DNA of 39,101 nucleotides, taken from positions 1-39,101 of the forward strand of contig MQVI01000022.1 of assembly GCA_002002485.1 (NCBI GenBank), read 5' to 3'. Both the position numbers and the translations under genes were made by a program. The notes under the pieces are model-generated. The model was not told where the DNA came from. It saw only the letters and a list, made by a program, of their open reading frames with translations, and did not search any database. Of the stretch, positions 25,019-33,430 are shown in pieces. This DNA comes from Pasteurellaceae bacterium 15-036681 (GTDB lineage: Bacteria; Pseudomonadota; Gammaproteobacteria; Enterobacterales; Pasteurellaceae). Numbering within the stretch: position 1 is the stretch's first letter; the number at the start of each line of letters is the position of its first letter.

Positions 25019-26314
25019 TTAACCCACCCATACAAACTTCGCAATAAACAGTAATGAAACCACCGCTACAGGTGCATTCACTTCTTTATAACGACCAGTG
25101 CAGATTTTCATAATACAGTAGCTGATAAAACCAAATGCGATACCTTCAGTAATTGAGTAGGTAAATGGCATCATTGCAGTTGTGATAAATGCTGGGGTTG
25201 CTTCGGTTAAATCGTCCCATTGTACTTCAATTAGGCTTGAAGCCATTAAGATACCAACGAAGACTAATGCCCCTGCGGTTGCATAAGCAGGCACAACAGC
25301 GGCTAATGGTGAGAAGAAGATCGTTAATAGGAATAATAGACCAACCACAACAGCAGTTAAACCCGTACGACCGCCCACAGAAATACCAGAACCACTTTCG
25401 ATATAAGTACTGATTGCCGATGTTCCCATATATGAACCTGCCATTGCACTTACGCTATCCACATATAACGCTTGTTTCATTTTCGGGAAGCGACCTTTTT
25501 CATCGGTTAAACCTGCTTTGTTTGTTACCGCAATTAAGGTACCCGATGAGTCGAATAGGTTTACCAACATGAATGAGAAAATGATACCTAGTAGCGCCGT
25601 ATCTAATGCGCCTGCAATATCAACGTGGCCAACAACTGCATCAAGGCTTGGCGGAGTTGAAACAAAACCATTGAATTTCACATCTGGGTCAAACATTAAT
25701 GCAAGGCTTGTTACCACTACGATTGAGATTAACACCCCAGAGTTAAAGCCTTTTGCCGCAAGTGCCACAATGATGAAGAAGCCTAAAATACCCATTAACA
25801 CTTTCGGATCGTGCAATTCACCTAATGCAACTAATGTTGCAGGGTTAGCCACCACTAAGCCCATATTTTTAAAGCCGATTAATGCGATAAATAAGCCGAT
25901 ACCTGCACCGATACCCACACGTAAACCAAGTGGAATCGCTGACATAAACCAGTAACGAATTTGTAATACGGTTAAAACAAACAAACCTACCGAGCCCAAG
26001 AAAATCGCACCCATACCAGTTTGCCACGAGTAGCCAAGTTTCTGTACAACCACAAAAGCAAAGAAGGCGTTCAAGCCCATTGCTGGAGCAAGTGCGATTG
26101 GAAGGTTACTGAATAAGCCCATCGCGATAGTCCCGAAAGCAGCGATTAAACAAGTTGTAACGAATACAACTTGCGTATCCATTCCTGCCACGCCTAAGAT
26201 CGATGGGTTTACGAAAACAATATAGACCATAGTGAAGAAAGTCGTGATCCCTGCCACGATTTCTGTTTTGACACTACTGCCTTTCTGACTGATTTGGAAA
26301 AGTTTTTCTAACAT
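25019..26314 (-). CDS. adeP: Adenine permease (NCS2/AzgA family)
   Basis: Inner-membrane purine:proton symporter of 431 residues, with about 12 hydrophobic segments. It is very close to E. coli AdeP (PurP) over VNPSILGVAGMDTQ, LAPAMGLNAFFAFVVVQ, MLVNLFDSSGTLI and YIESGSGISVGGRTGLTAV. The NCS2 motifs NAFFAF and the SGTLI region form the nucleobase site. A specific hypoxanthine/guanine role is less likely. It lies 75 bp after usg on the same strand; the gap holds a copy of the CCCCCTCTTT repeat. I see no PurR-like box. Confidence 0.88.
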   Translation of the reverse strand: MLEKLFQISQKGSSVKTEIVAGITTFFTMVYIVFVNPSILGVAGMDTQVVFVTTCLIAAFGTIAMGLFSNLPIALAPAMGLNAFFAFVVVQKLGYSWQTGMGAIFLGSVGLFVLTVLQIRYWFMSAIPLGLRVGIGAGIGLFIALIGFKNMGLVVANPATLVALGELHDPKVLMGILGFFIIVALAAKGFNSGVLISIVVVTSLALMFDPDVKFNGFVSTPPSLDAVVGHVDIAGALDTALLGIIFSFMLVNLFDSSGTLIAVTNKAGLTDEKGRFPKMKQALYVDSVSAMAGSYMGTSAISTYIESGSGISVGGRTGLTAVVVGLLFLLTIFFSPLAAVVPAYATAGALVFVGILMASSLIEVQWDDLTEATPAFITTAMMPFTYSITEGIAFGFISYCIMKICTGRYKEVNAPVAVVSLLFIAKFVWVG

Positions 26315-26350
26315 TGTGTGCTCTTATATTGGTTAATGAAACAAAAAGTT

Positions 26351-26388
26351 CCCCCTCTTTGACAAAGAGGGGGTTAGGGGGAGATTTT
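26351..26388. repeat. Short copy of the CCCCCTCTTT / GGAGATTT repeat
   Basis: CCCCCTCTTT-GAC-AAAGAGGGGG is a perfect 10-bp stem, followed by TTAGGGGGAGATTTT. The tail is identical to the right end of the element at 22139-22258. It lies between usg and adeP and may reduce readthrough. Confidence 0.7.
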
Positions 26389-26389
26389 A

Positions 26390-27376
26390 CTAATATTCTA
26401 ATACTTCCTGTAATAACTCTACCGCCAAGAACGCTAAACTAAAGCGCTGTTCATCGGCAACCGTCCAGAATTGTAGGGCATTTTCGTTTTTCGCTAATAA
26501 CTGGCTAATTTGAAGACCATTCGACTCTTCATCTTCGCCATTCTTAACAGGTGTGACTACATCAGACTCATTGAATTGAATCCATTGTTGCTGTTTCCAC
26601 TCTTCGCTTAATGCTTCTGCATCTAACTGATATTCAGATTGAACGCTAACCATCTGTGAAATACCATAGAAAACAGGCACTTGCACTGAATGGAAGGTAA
26701 CACTAGCGGTGAGATTTGGTAATACTTTTGCAAGTTGCAATTCAAATGCTTTTGAGAAAGGTAAAGTCGTTTCGTCGCCTTGTACATTAGCAGGAACAGC
26801 ATCAAAAGCAACACGCGCTTTATCACTATCTAATGGAATACCATTTAATAACTGCGCCGTTTGACCTGCAAGTTCACGCACTTTTTCATCGCCAAAATAG
26901 GCTGATGGCAGAAGTGAAGTAACAAAAACTTGGCTTAATGGTTGGTCTAATAAAGGTTTTAACGCTAGGGCTAATTGACTGATTTGTGGATTCGCAAGTG
27001 CAACAATATTGCGTTCGCGTAGATTCGCAATCGCTTCGTTATTCACACTTGGTACAACGACTGGCACATTACCGATTAATGAAGTAATGCCATATAGATC
27101 TAAAACGATGCAACCTGCTTGAACCGCTTTAGCAAGTAATTCCGCATTTGCCATTTTTCCTGCAAATAAAACGTGGCTAAATTGACTCCAGTCCACATCT
27201 TCAAGGGCAATTTGTTCTACGGCCTTTGGTCCGAAACGTAATGAATGTTCTTCGCCAAAACTTTCTAATTCAACTGCTGAAACTTTATCAAGTTCAAGCT
27301 CACTTTGCTCCAATGCTTCAAGTAATTTCTCAGCTAGTAAGAAATCCGAAGCAATCGCTAAATGAATATTTGCCAT
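26390..27376 (-). CDS. usg: Usg-like aspartate-semialdehyde dehydrogenase paralogue lacking the catalytic Cys
   Basis: A 328-residue cytoplasmic protein of the aspartate-semialdehyde dehydrogenase superfamily, similar to E. coli Usg. A Rossmann-like N-terminal domain is followed by VVVPSVN, and then the segment ANPQISQLALALKP replaces the active-site NPNCS/T of true enzymes. The nucleophilic Cys is absent, and I see no Cys elsewhere except near residue 88. It is therefore unlikely to be a working dehydrogenase; its role is unknown. It probably shares a transcript with adeP downstream. Confidence 0.82.
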   Translation of the reverse strand: MANIHLAIASDFLLAEKLLEALEQSELELDKVSAVELESFGEEHSLRFGPKAVEQIALEDVDWSQFSHVLFAGKMANAELLAKAVQAGCIVLDLYGITSLIGNVPVVVPSVNNEAIANLRERNIVALANPQISQLALALKPLLDQPLSQVFVTSLLPSAYFGDEKVRELAGQTAQLLNGIPLDSDKARVAFDAVPANVQGDETTLPFSKAFELQLAKVLPNLTASVTFHSVQVPVFYGISQMVSVQSEYQLDAEALSEEWKQQQWIQFNESDVVTPVKNGEDEESNGLQISQLLAKNENALQFWTVADEQRFSLAFLAVELLQEVLEY

Positions 27377-27499
27377 TGTGACTCTCTCTTTAGAAATTAA
27401 AGGATGATTCTACTCTATTTCATCTATAAAAATAAGGGATATTAATAAGATATTTTTATAAATCGTAGAATAGATATCCTTGTTCATCCAGAATAAGAA

Positions 27500-27528
27500 A
27501 TTCTCATTTAGCCTTTCCAAATGAGAAT
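27500..27528. promoter_or_regulatory. Possible Fur-type palindrome before ybfE-fldA-fur
   Basis: ATTCTCATTT (27500-27509) and AAATGAGAAT (27519-27528) form a perfect 10-bp inverted repeat with a 9-bp spacer. The halves ATTCTCA and TGAGAAT equal those in the Fur-box-like pair at 15382-15443. A weak -10 (TAGAAT, 27538-27543) follows. Autoregulation of fur is plausible but not proved. Confidence 0.4.
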
Positions 27529-27623
27529 AGATTGTGTTAGAATTTCCACTTTAGTAGCGTCTCATTCTCATCTCCAAAATTTGAGAAAGACAGCAAGTAG
27601 TAACAAGCCCAAGTATTATAAAA

Positions 27624-27920
27624 ATGGCAAAACAAGATGCAGATTGCATAACCCTTGATCTGTTTGCAACAGTGCCGAAAGTTGGGCGACCACGTACCAA
27701 CCCTCTCAGCAGAGAACAACAACTTAGGATCAATAAACGTAATCAACTCAAACGAGATAAATCATCAGGTTTAAAACGTGTTGAATTAAAATTACATGAG
27801 GATCTGGTTAGCGCATTGGAACAAGAGGCCTCAGATAGAGGCATCTCACGCGGACAATTAATCGAACTTATTTTAAATGACTATATGGATGCTGATGCTA
27901 GCTTAGACAGCAATACATAA
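27624..27920 (+). CDS. ybfE: LexA-regulated-type protein YbfE
   Basis: A 98-residue basic protein with the YbfE signature: ATVPKVGRPRTNPLSREQQLRINKR (about 15-39), then a ribbon-helix-helix-like segment (LKRVELKLHEDLVSALEQEASDRGISRGQLIELILNDY). It may bind DNA; function is unknown. E. coli ybfE is listed as LexA-regulated, but I see no LexA box here. It heads a ybfE-fldA-fur cluster, 24 bp before fldA, which is also the E. coli neighbourhood. Confidence 0.85.
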   Translation: MAKQDADCITLDLFATVPKVGRPRTNPLSREQQLRINKRNQLKRDKSSGLKRVELKLHEDLVSALEQEASDRGISRGQLIELILNDYMDADASLDSNT

Positions 27921-27944
27921 TCTAAACATACAAGGTAATAACAA

Positions 27945-28469
27945 ATGGCAGTAGTAGGCTTATTTTACGGCTCAGATACGGGTAACACCGAAAATATTTC
28001 AAAAATGATCCAAAAACAGCTTGGTTCAAACTTAGTTGATATTCGCGATATTGCAAAAAGCACAAAAGAAGATATTGAAGCGTACGATTTCTTGTTATTC
28101 GGTATCCCAACTTGGTACTACGGCGAATCTCAAGCAGACTGGGATGATTTTATGCCAACTTTAAAAGAGATCGATTTCAATGGTAAAGTGGTTGGTATCT
28201 TTGGCTGTGGCGACCAAGAAGACTACGCAGAATATTTCTGCGATGCAATGGGTACAGTACGCGATGTGGTAGAACCTAACGGTGGTGTACTTGTAGGTTT
28301 ATGGCCGACTGAAGGTTATACCTTTGAAGCATCACAGGCACTAGTGGATGATGATACATTCGTTGGTTTATGTATTGATGAAGATCGTCAACCAGAATTA
28401 ACTGAGGAACGTGTAAACACGTGGTGTAAACAAATTTTTGATGAAATGTGCTTAGCCGAATTAGCTTAA
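27945..28469 (+). CDS. fldA: Flavodoxin 1
   Basis: FMN electron carrier of 174 residues (long-chain type). The phosphate loop GSDTGNTENIS is at about 9-19, PTWYYGE and CGDQEDYAEYFCDA form the flavin-binding loops, and the acidic surface is typical. In relatives it supplies electrons to enzymes such as IspG/IspH and pyruvate formate-lyase activase and replaces ferredoxin when iron is low. It lies 18 bp before fur, so both are probably on one transcript. Confidence 0.96.
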   Translation: MAVVGLFYGSDTGNTENISKMIQKQLGSNLVDIRDIAKSTKEDIEAYDFLLFGIPTWYYGESQADWDDFMPTLKEIDFNGKVVGIFGCGDQEDYAEYFCDAMGTVRDVVEPNGGVLVGLWPTEGYTFEASQALVDDDTFVGLCIDEDRQPELTEERVNTWCKQIFDEMCLAELA

Positions 28470-28487
28470 GATATAAAGGAGAACGAT

Positions 28488-28928
28488 ATGTCTGAAGAAA
28501 ACGTAGCTTTACTTAAAAAAGTAGGTTTAAAAGTAACGGAACCGCGTTTAACTATTCTGGATTTAATGCAAACTACTCGTGATGAAATGCAGCATTTCTC
28601 TGCAGAAGATATCTATAAATTACTGTTAGAACGCCAATCTGAAATCGGTTTAGCAACAGTTTATCGAGTTTTAAATCAATTTGAAGAAGTTGGCATTCTC
28701 ATGCGTCATAACTTCGACGCGAATAAAGCAGTGTATGAATTAAACTATGGACAGCAGCATGACCATATTATTTGTACTGACTGTGGTAAGGTATTTGAAT
28801 TTAAAGATTCTGAAATTGAACGCCGTCAACGTGAAATTAGCCAAAAACTCGGTATCCAATTAGAAAGCCGTAATCAGTACCTCTACGGTAAATGTGGCAA
28901 CATCAATCATTGTGATGAGAAAAAGTAA
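28488..28928 (+). CDS. fur: Ferric uptake regulator
   Basis: Iron-responsive repressor of 146 residues. An N-terminal winged helix (LKVTEPRLTILDLM; GLATVYRVLNQFEEVGIL) precedes metal sites: HDHIICTDCGKVFEF with HxH and CxxC, and a C-terminal CGNINHCDEKK. AAGGAG lies before the ATG. Last gene of ybfE-fldA-fur, ended by the hairpin at 28964-29006. Its likely targets inside this window are the sites at 15382-15443 and perhaps 27500-27528. Confidence 0.97.
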   Translation: MSEENVALLKKVGLKVTEPRLTILDLMQTTRDEMQHFSAEDIYKLLLERQSEIGLATVYRVLNQFEEVGILMRHNFDANKAVYELNYGQQHDHIICTDCGKVFEFKDSEIERRQREISQKLGIQLESRNQYLYGKCGNINHCDEKK

Positions 28929-28963
28929 ATTTTTCAATAAGTTATCACTTAGGTAATTAAAGC

Positions 28964-29006
28964 AAGCGGTGAGTTTAAGCAAAATTTTTGCTAGAACTCA
29001 CCGCTT
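28964..29006. terminator. Terminator after fur with uptake-signal-like arms
   Basis: AAGCGGTGAGTT (28964-28975) pairs with AACTCACCGCTT (28995-29006). An inner palindrome AGCAAAA/TTTTTGCT occupies the loop. The arms carry an uptake-signal core, as at 4775-4819. Confidence 0.75.
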
Positions 29007-29040
29007 ATGTGTATCTAAAATCTAGGAAATTTTACATAAA

Positions 29041-31701
29041 ATGTCTGAAGAAAATACAGTAAATGTCGTTCCAGCTAAGGTCCGCCAGCCTCGAAAAATT
29101 TCCCCATTTTGGCTATTACCCATAGTTGCTTTTGCCGTGGGTGTATTACTGTTCTTCCAAATTTTGAAAGAGCAAGGGGAAAAAATCACCATTCGTTTTG
29201 CTGAAGGAGATGGTATTACGGCTGGTAAAACCATGATCCGTTATCAAGGTTTACAAATTGGGCAAGTTAAAAAAGTCTATTTTGTTAATGATCTGAAAGA
29301 AGTTGAGGTCGAAGCAGACATCAATCCTGAAGCCAAATCCGTACTAAAAGAGGGTACAAAATTTTGGTTAGTAAAACCGAGTGCATCCATTGCAGGCGTA
29401 TCAGGGCTAGATGCATTAGTTTCAGGTAACTATATCACTCTTCAACCAAGTGATGATGAAGAAAGTAAAAATAAATATAGCTTTATCGGTGAAAGTGAAG
29501 CGCCTTCTGTAACGGTAACTGATGGTGACTTGTTAGTGAAACTTCTGTCTGATGATCTTGGCTCAATTACTGTAGGGGCAAGTGTATACTATCGCAAAGT
29601 ACCTGTCGGTAACATTGCCGACTACCGCTTTACAGCCGATCAGAAAAAAGTCGAAATTGATTTGGTCATCGACAAAAAATACGCGCATTTTGTCAAGCAA
29701 GATAGCCGTTTTTGGAATATTAGCGGAGTCAATATCAATGCAAATCTAGCCACAGGTTTAAATGTCTCTGTAGACAGTTTAGCATCAGTGGTACAAGGCG
29801 CGGTTGCATTCGATTCTCCAGAAATCTCTGAAAAAGCGGAGCAAGGCCAAAAATTTAATCTATATGAAAATCTGAAATCAGCTCAACGTGGTATTGAAGT
29901 AAAAGTAACATTACCAATTATGCCTAATTTGAAGGTCAATGAAACCCCAGTCTATCATCAAAATATTCAAGTGGGTGTACTTTCAAATTTAACTATGCCG
30001 AAAAATGAAGATGGCTCTCCTGTAAAAAAAGGTATGTTACAAGGCACTCTATTAATCGATCCTACCCAATCAGATTTATTGCGTAGCGACTCAGTAATCT
30101 TATTAAAAGAGCCTAAATTTAACTTAAATAAAGAACAACTTAGCAAGATAAATGAGCTGTTCCGTGGTATCTTCTTCGATATCACCAAAGGAAATGGTGA
30201 ATATCAAGCAGAATTTAATGTACAAAAAGAAGCTGATTATTTACTTGGCTTACCCAACATCCTGCCTTTAACCTTTACCGCCCCTCAATCTTATGGTGTA
30301 GAACAAGGGCAAGGTATTTACTATAATGACGTACAAATCGGCGAACTTTTAAAGCGTAATCTAAGCGTTGATAAGGTGACTTTTGAAGGGATTATTTATC
30401 CCCCTTATGTGAATTTGGTATCTGGCAATAGTAAGTTTATCGCAATTTCAAATTTAGATGTACAAGTCGGCTTAGATGGTTTGCGAGTTCAAGCTGGGTC
30501 ACCAAGCGATTGGTTGAAAGGCGGTATTCGTATTGTAAATGGTAAAGCAGAAGGACAGGCAAAACGCGTTTATCCACTTTATAAAGACTTAGATAGTGCT
30601 GAGGCTGGCATTGTTTCTAACGAGAAAAAGACAACCTTAACACTATCAGCTAAAGAGTTATCGGGCATTGATAAAGGAACTGTAGTGCTCTACCGCGATT
30701 TCCAGATCGGAGAAGTGCTGAAAGTCAGTCCGAAAAAAGAGAACTTTGATGTTGATCTCTTTATTGAACCCAAATACCGTAATTTACTGAGTGATAAAAG
30801 CCGTTTCTGGGTTGAACCTGCGGTTGCAGTAGATATATCAACTCAAGGCGTTAGTGTACAAGCCTCACCATTAATGCGAACATTAAAGGGAGCAATCAGC
30901 TTTGATAACAACGGTAGTAAAGCTAATAAGACCCTTTATGCAAGTAAAGAAAAAGCCACATCAGGCAATACCTATTTAACGCTAATAGCTAAAGACGCAT
31001 CGAAGTTAAGCAAAGGGATGCCCATTAAATATATGGGCTTAACCATTGGTAAAATTGAAAATTTACAACTTGAAAATGCAAAAAAACAGGTGAAAGCAAC
31101 CGCTTACATTGAAGGGCAATACTATGGTATTGTGGCAAAAGCAGGCAGTAAGTTTAATGCGGTGTCGCCAGAAATTGACACCACTGGGTTTAAAAATCTT
31201 GATGCTATGATTCAAAACTATATCAATGTCGAAGCAGGTTCAGGTAAACCACAAAATCAATTTCAGTTAGCCGATACAGCAACTAATGCGACTGAATATG
31301 CAAATGGCTTCCCGATAATTGTTGAAACCACTGATGCTGATGGTATTACCCCTCAAGCACCAGTGATGTTCCGCGGTATGCAAGTAGGTATGGTGCAGCG
31401 CTTAAGCCTAAGCGAACTTGGAGATAGAGTGTTCATTCATGTTCGTATTAACAACCAATATAAGCACTTAATTCGTAAAAATACCCAATTCTGGGCCTCT
31501 ACGGGTTACACAATGGATGTTAGTTTAAGTGGTATCAGCATGAATTCTGGTTCAATGTCGCAATTATTTAATGGCGGAATAACCTTCTCAACCCCATCAG
31601 GACGAGTCGTTCAACCACAAGCAAGTGCAAACCAGCGTTTCCGTTTACAACGCAAATCCCCAGACGATGCCCTAATGTGGGATCAAGGATATGCACAGTA
31701 A
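29041..31701 (+). CDS. letB: Intermembrane lipid transport protein LetB (seven MCE domains)
   Basis: An 886-residue periplasm-spanning protein of the MCE family. One N-terminal membrane anchor (about 23-43, FWLLPIVAFAVGVLLFFQIL) is followed by seven MCE domains starting near residues 47, 160, 283, 395, 527, 642 and 757. Each contains a YxGxxIG-like strand (YQGLQIGQV, YRKVPVGNI, YHQNIQVGV, YNDVQIGEL, YRDFQIGEV, YMGLTIGKI, FRGMQVGMV). Seven domains and length match E. coli LetB (YebT) rather than three-domain PqiB. The usual membrane partner LetA is not adjacent. Stacked rings of such proteins form a lipid tunnel between membranes. No clear ribosome-binding site precedes the ATG. Confidence 0.92.
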   Translation: MSEENTVNVVPAKVRQPRKISPFWLLPIVAFAVGVLLFFQILKEQGEKITIRFAEGDGITAGKTMIRYQGLQIGQVKKVYFVNDLKEVEVEADINPEAKSVLKEGTKFWLVKPSASIAGVSGLDALVSGNYITLQPSDDEESKNKYSFIGESEAPSVTVTDGDLLVKLLSDDLGSITVGASVYYRKVPVGNIADYRFTADQKKVEIDLVIDKKYAHFVKQDSRFWNISGVNINANLATGLNVSVDSLASVVQGAVAFDSPEISEKAEQGQKFNLYENLKSAQRGIEVKVTLPIMPNLKVNETPVYHQNIQVGVLSNLTMPKNEDGSPVKKGMLQGTLLIDPTQSDLLRSDSVILLKEPKFNLNKEQLSKINELFRGIFFDITKGNGEYQAEFNVQKEADYLLGLPNILPLTFTAPQSYGVEQGQGIYYNDVQIGELLKRNLSVDKVTFEGIIYPPYVNLVSGNSKFIAISNLDVQVGLDGLRVQAGSPSDWLKGGIRIVNGKAEGQAKRVYPLYKDLDSAEAGIVSNEKKTTLTLSAKELSGIDKGTVVLYRDFQIGEVLKVSPKKENFDVDLFIEPKYRNLLSDKSRFWVEPAVAVDISTQGVSVQASPLMRTLKGAISFDNNGSKANKTLYASKEKATSGNTYLTLIAKDASKLSKGMPIKYMGLTIGKIENLQLENAKKQVKATAYIEGQYYGIVAKAGSKFNAVSPEIDTTGFKNLDAMIQNYINVEAGSGKPQNQFQLADTATNATEYANGFPIIVETTDADGITPQAPVMFRGMQVGMVQRLSLSELGDRVFIHVRINNQYKHLIRKNTQFWASTGYTMDVSLSGISMNSGSMSQLFNGGITFSTPSGRVVQPQASANQRFRLQRKSPDDALMWDQGYAQ

Positions 31702-31713
31702 TTTTTATTTAGC

Positions 31714-31740
31714 ATTTCTCTCGCCTTCGGCGAGAGAAAT
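31714..31740 (+). terminator. Hairpin after letB
   Basis: A perfect 12-bp stem ATTTCTCTCGCC-TTC-GGCGAGAGAAAT, 13 bases after the stop. The T-run is missing, so termination may be partial before luxS. Confidence 0.6.
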
Positions 31741-31770
31741 TATTTATGTAATTATAATGGAGTTTAAAAA

Positions 31771-32280
31771 ATGCCTTTATTAGATAGTTTCAAAGTAGAC
31801 CACACAAAAATGAATGCACCTGCAGTGCGTGTTGCAAAAACAATGAGCACCCCAAAAGGTGATACTATCACAGTTTACGACCTACGTTTCTGCCGTCCAA
31901 ACATTGATATTTTATCACCACGTGGTATTCACACCATGGAACACTTATTCGCAGGCTTTATGCGTGATCACCTAAACAGTGACAATGTAGAAATCATTGA
32001 TATTTCACCAATGGGCTGTCGTACTGGTTTCTATATGTCGTTAATCGGCGCACCATCTGCACAAGAAGTAGCTGAGGCATGGAAGAAATCAATGGAAGAT
32101 GCATTAAACAAAGTACCAGATGAGTCAAAAATTCCAGAGTTAAATGAATACCAATGTGGTTCTTACAAAGAACACTCGTTAGCAGATGCTCACGAAATCG
32201 CACGTAATGTATTGAGGCAGCCAATCGGCATCAATAGTAATGAAGATTTAGCGTTAGATGATAAATTGTTAAATCCATAA
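31771..32280 (+). CDS. luxS: S-ribosylhomocysteine lyase (autoinducer-2 synthase)
   Basis: Cleaves S-ribosylhomocysteine to homocysteine and the precursor of autoinducer-2 in the activated methyl cycle. The 169 residues carry the metal site His54 and His58 (HTMEH) plus Cys129 (YQCGS), and the catalytic Cys83 (MGCRTGFY). GGAG precedes the ATG. lpxK starts 3 bp after it, suggesting a luxS-lpxK-ycaR operon. Confidence 0.97.
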   Translation: MPLLDSFKVDHTKMNAPAVRVAKTMSTPKGDTITVYDLRFCRPNIDILSPRGIHTMEHLFAGFMRDHLNSDNVEIIDISPMGCRTGFYMSLIGAPSAQEVAEAWKKSMEDALNKVPDESKIPELNEYQCGSYKEHSLADAHEIARNVLRQPIGINSNEDLALDDKLLNP

Positions 32281-32283
32281 GTT

Positions 32284-33285
32284 ATGAATATCTGGCAATC
32301 TCGTTCAATTGTTACGTGGTTACTCGCCCCCTTTTCGCTACTCTTTTGGCTAATTAGCCAATTGAGAGTTTGGTTATATCGCAAAAATTTACTGAAATCT
32401 TACCGTTCACCAGTACCTGTTTTGGTGGTTGGTAACATTTCCGTTGGCGGCAATGGCAAAACGCCAGTAGTAATTTGGCTCGTTGAACAGCTACAGCAGC
32501 AAGGCTTAAAAGTTGGCGTGATTTCGCGTGGTTATGGTGGGAAAAACAAAATTTTCCCACAACTTGTGACAGCACAAAGTAAACCTGAGCAAATGGGCGA
32601 TGAGCCAGTATTAATTGCCCAACGTACTCATGCACCAGTTGCGATTTCGCCTAATCGCCAACAAAGTATTGAGCTACTTCTCAACCAATTTGAGCTAGAT
32701 CTAATCATTACTGATGATGGTTTACAACACTATGCGCTACAACGAGATATCGAATGGGTTGTGGTGGATGGTGAACGCCGTTTTGGTAATGGCTTCGTGA
32801 TGCCTGCAGGCAGTTTGCGAGAATTACCGAGCCGCTTAAAATCAGTACAAGCGGTCATTTGTAACGGCGGAATTGCAAAAGAGAATGAGCATTTAATGAC
32901 GCTTGTGACCGAATATGCTGTTAATCTAAAAACAGGTGAACACAAACCCCTAACTGATTTTATAGGAAAGGAAGTGATTGCACTCGCTGGCATTGGTTAC
33001 CCTCCTCGCTTTTTTACCATGTTAGAGAAAAAAGGGATTGTACTTGAGGATTGCTTTAGTTTTGCCGATCATCAACCTTATTCATTGGATATCATTCAAC
33101 CCATTTTGAAAGAAAATTTCCCACTCTTAATGACAGAAAAAGATGCGGTGAAATGCCAAGATTTTGCCCAAGAGAATTGGTGGTATGTACCGGTTTCTGC
33201 AAAATTTTCTACAGAAGACACCGCTTGTTTACTCAAGCCAATTTTTGATTTAGTGAGAACTCGAAATGAACGAAAAATTAATTAA
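32284..33285 (+). CDS. lpxK: Tetraacyldisaccharide 4'-kinase
   Basis: Inner-membrane-associated kinase phosphorylating the lipid A disaccharide at the 4' position. The 333 residues have an N-terminal hydrophobic helix (about 10-28), the Walker [13 protein letters not shown] (about 50-61), SRGYGG and DDGLQHY (catalytic Asp region). It starts 3 bp after luxS and overlaps ycaR by 20 bp. An uptake signal lies inside it at 32847 and one near its end at 33220. Confidence 0.95.
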   Translation: MNIWQSRSIVTWLLAPFSLLFWLISQLRVWLYRKNLLKSYRSPVPVLVVGNISVGGNGKTPVVIWLVEQLQQQGLKVGVISRGYGGKNKIFPQLVTAQSKPEQMGDEPVLIAQRTHAPVAISPNRQQSIELLLNQFELDLIITDDGLQHYALQRDIEWVVVDGERRFGNGFVMPAGSLRELPSRLKSVQAVICNGGIAKENEHLMTLVTEYAVNLKTGEHKPLTDFIGKEVIALAGIGYPPRFFTMLEKKGIVLEDCFSFADHQPYSLDIIQPILKENFPLLMTEKDAVKCQDFAQENWWYVPVSAKFSTEDTACLLKPIFDLVRTRNERKIN

Positions 33286-33430
33286 TCATCTCGCTTGCCC
33301 TGTTACCAACACAAAATTGGAATGGGATAAAGATAACAACTGCTTAATTAGCCGTGAAGCTAAATTAGCTTATCCGATTGAACATGGCATCCCTGTATTA
33401 TTACCAGAGCGTGGAGAACCTCTAGCCTAA
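33266..33430 (+). CDS. ycaR: YcaR/UPF0434 (Trm112-like) small protein
   Basis: A 54-residue protein, [20 protein letters not shown] at the start and [19 protein letters not shown] at the end, matching YcaR, which follows lpxK in E. coli. Its start lies within the last 20 bases of lpxK, implying coupled translation. The family zinc-ribbon motif CPxC is reduced to CPVT and no second Cys pair is present, so metal binding is probably lost. Function is not established. Its last 9 bases overlap the end of the convergent mobA-mobB gene. kdsB, the usual next gene, is absent. Confidence 0.87.
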   Translation: MNEKLINHLACPVTNTKLEWDKDNNCLISREAKLAYPIEHGIPVLLPERGEPLA

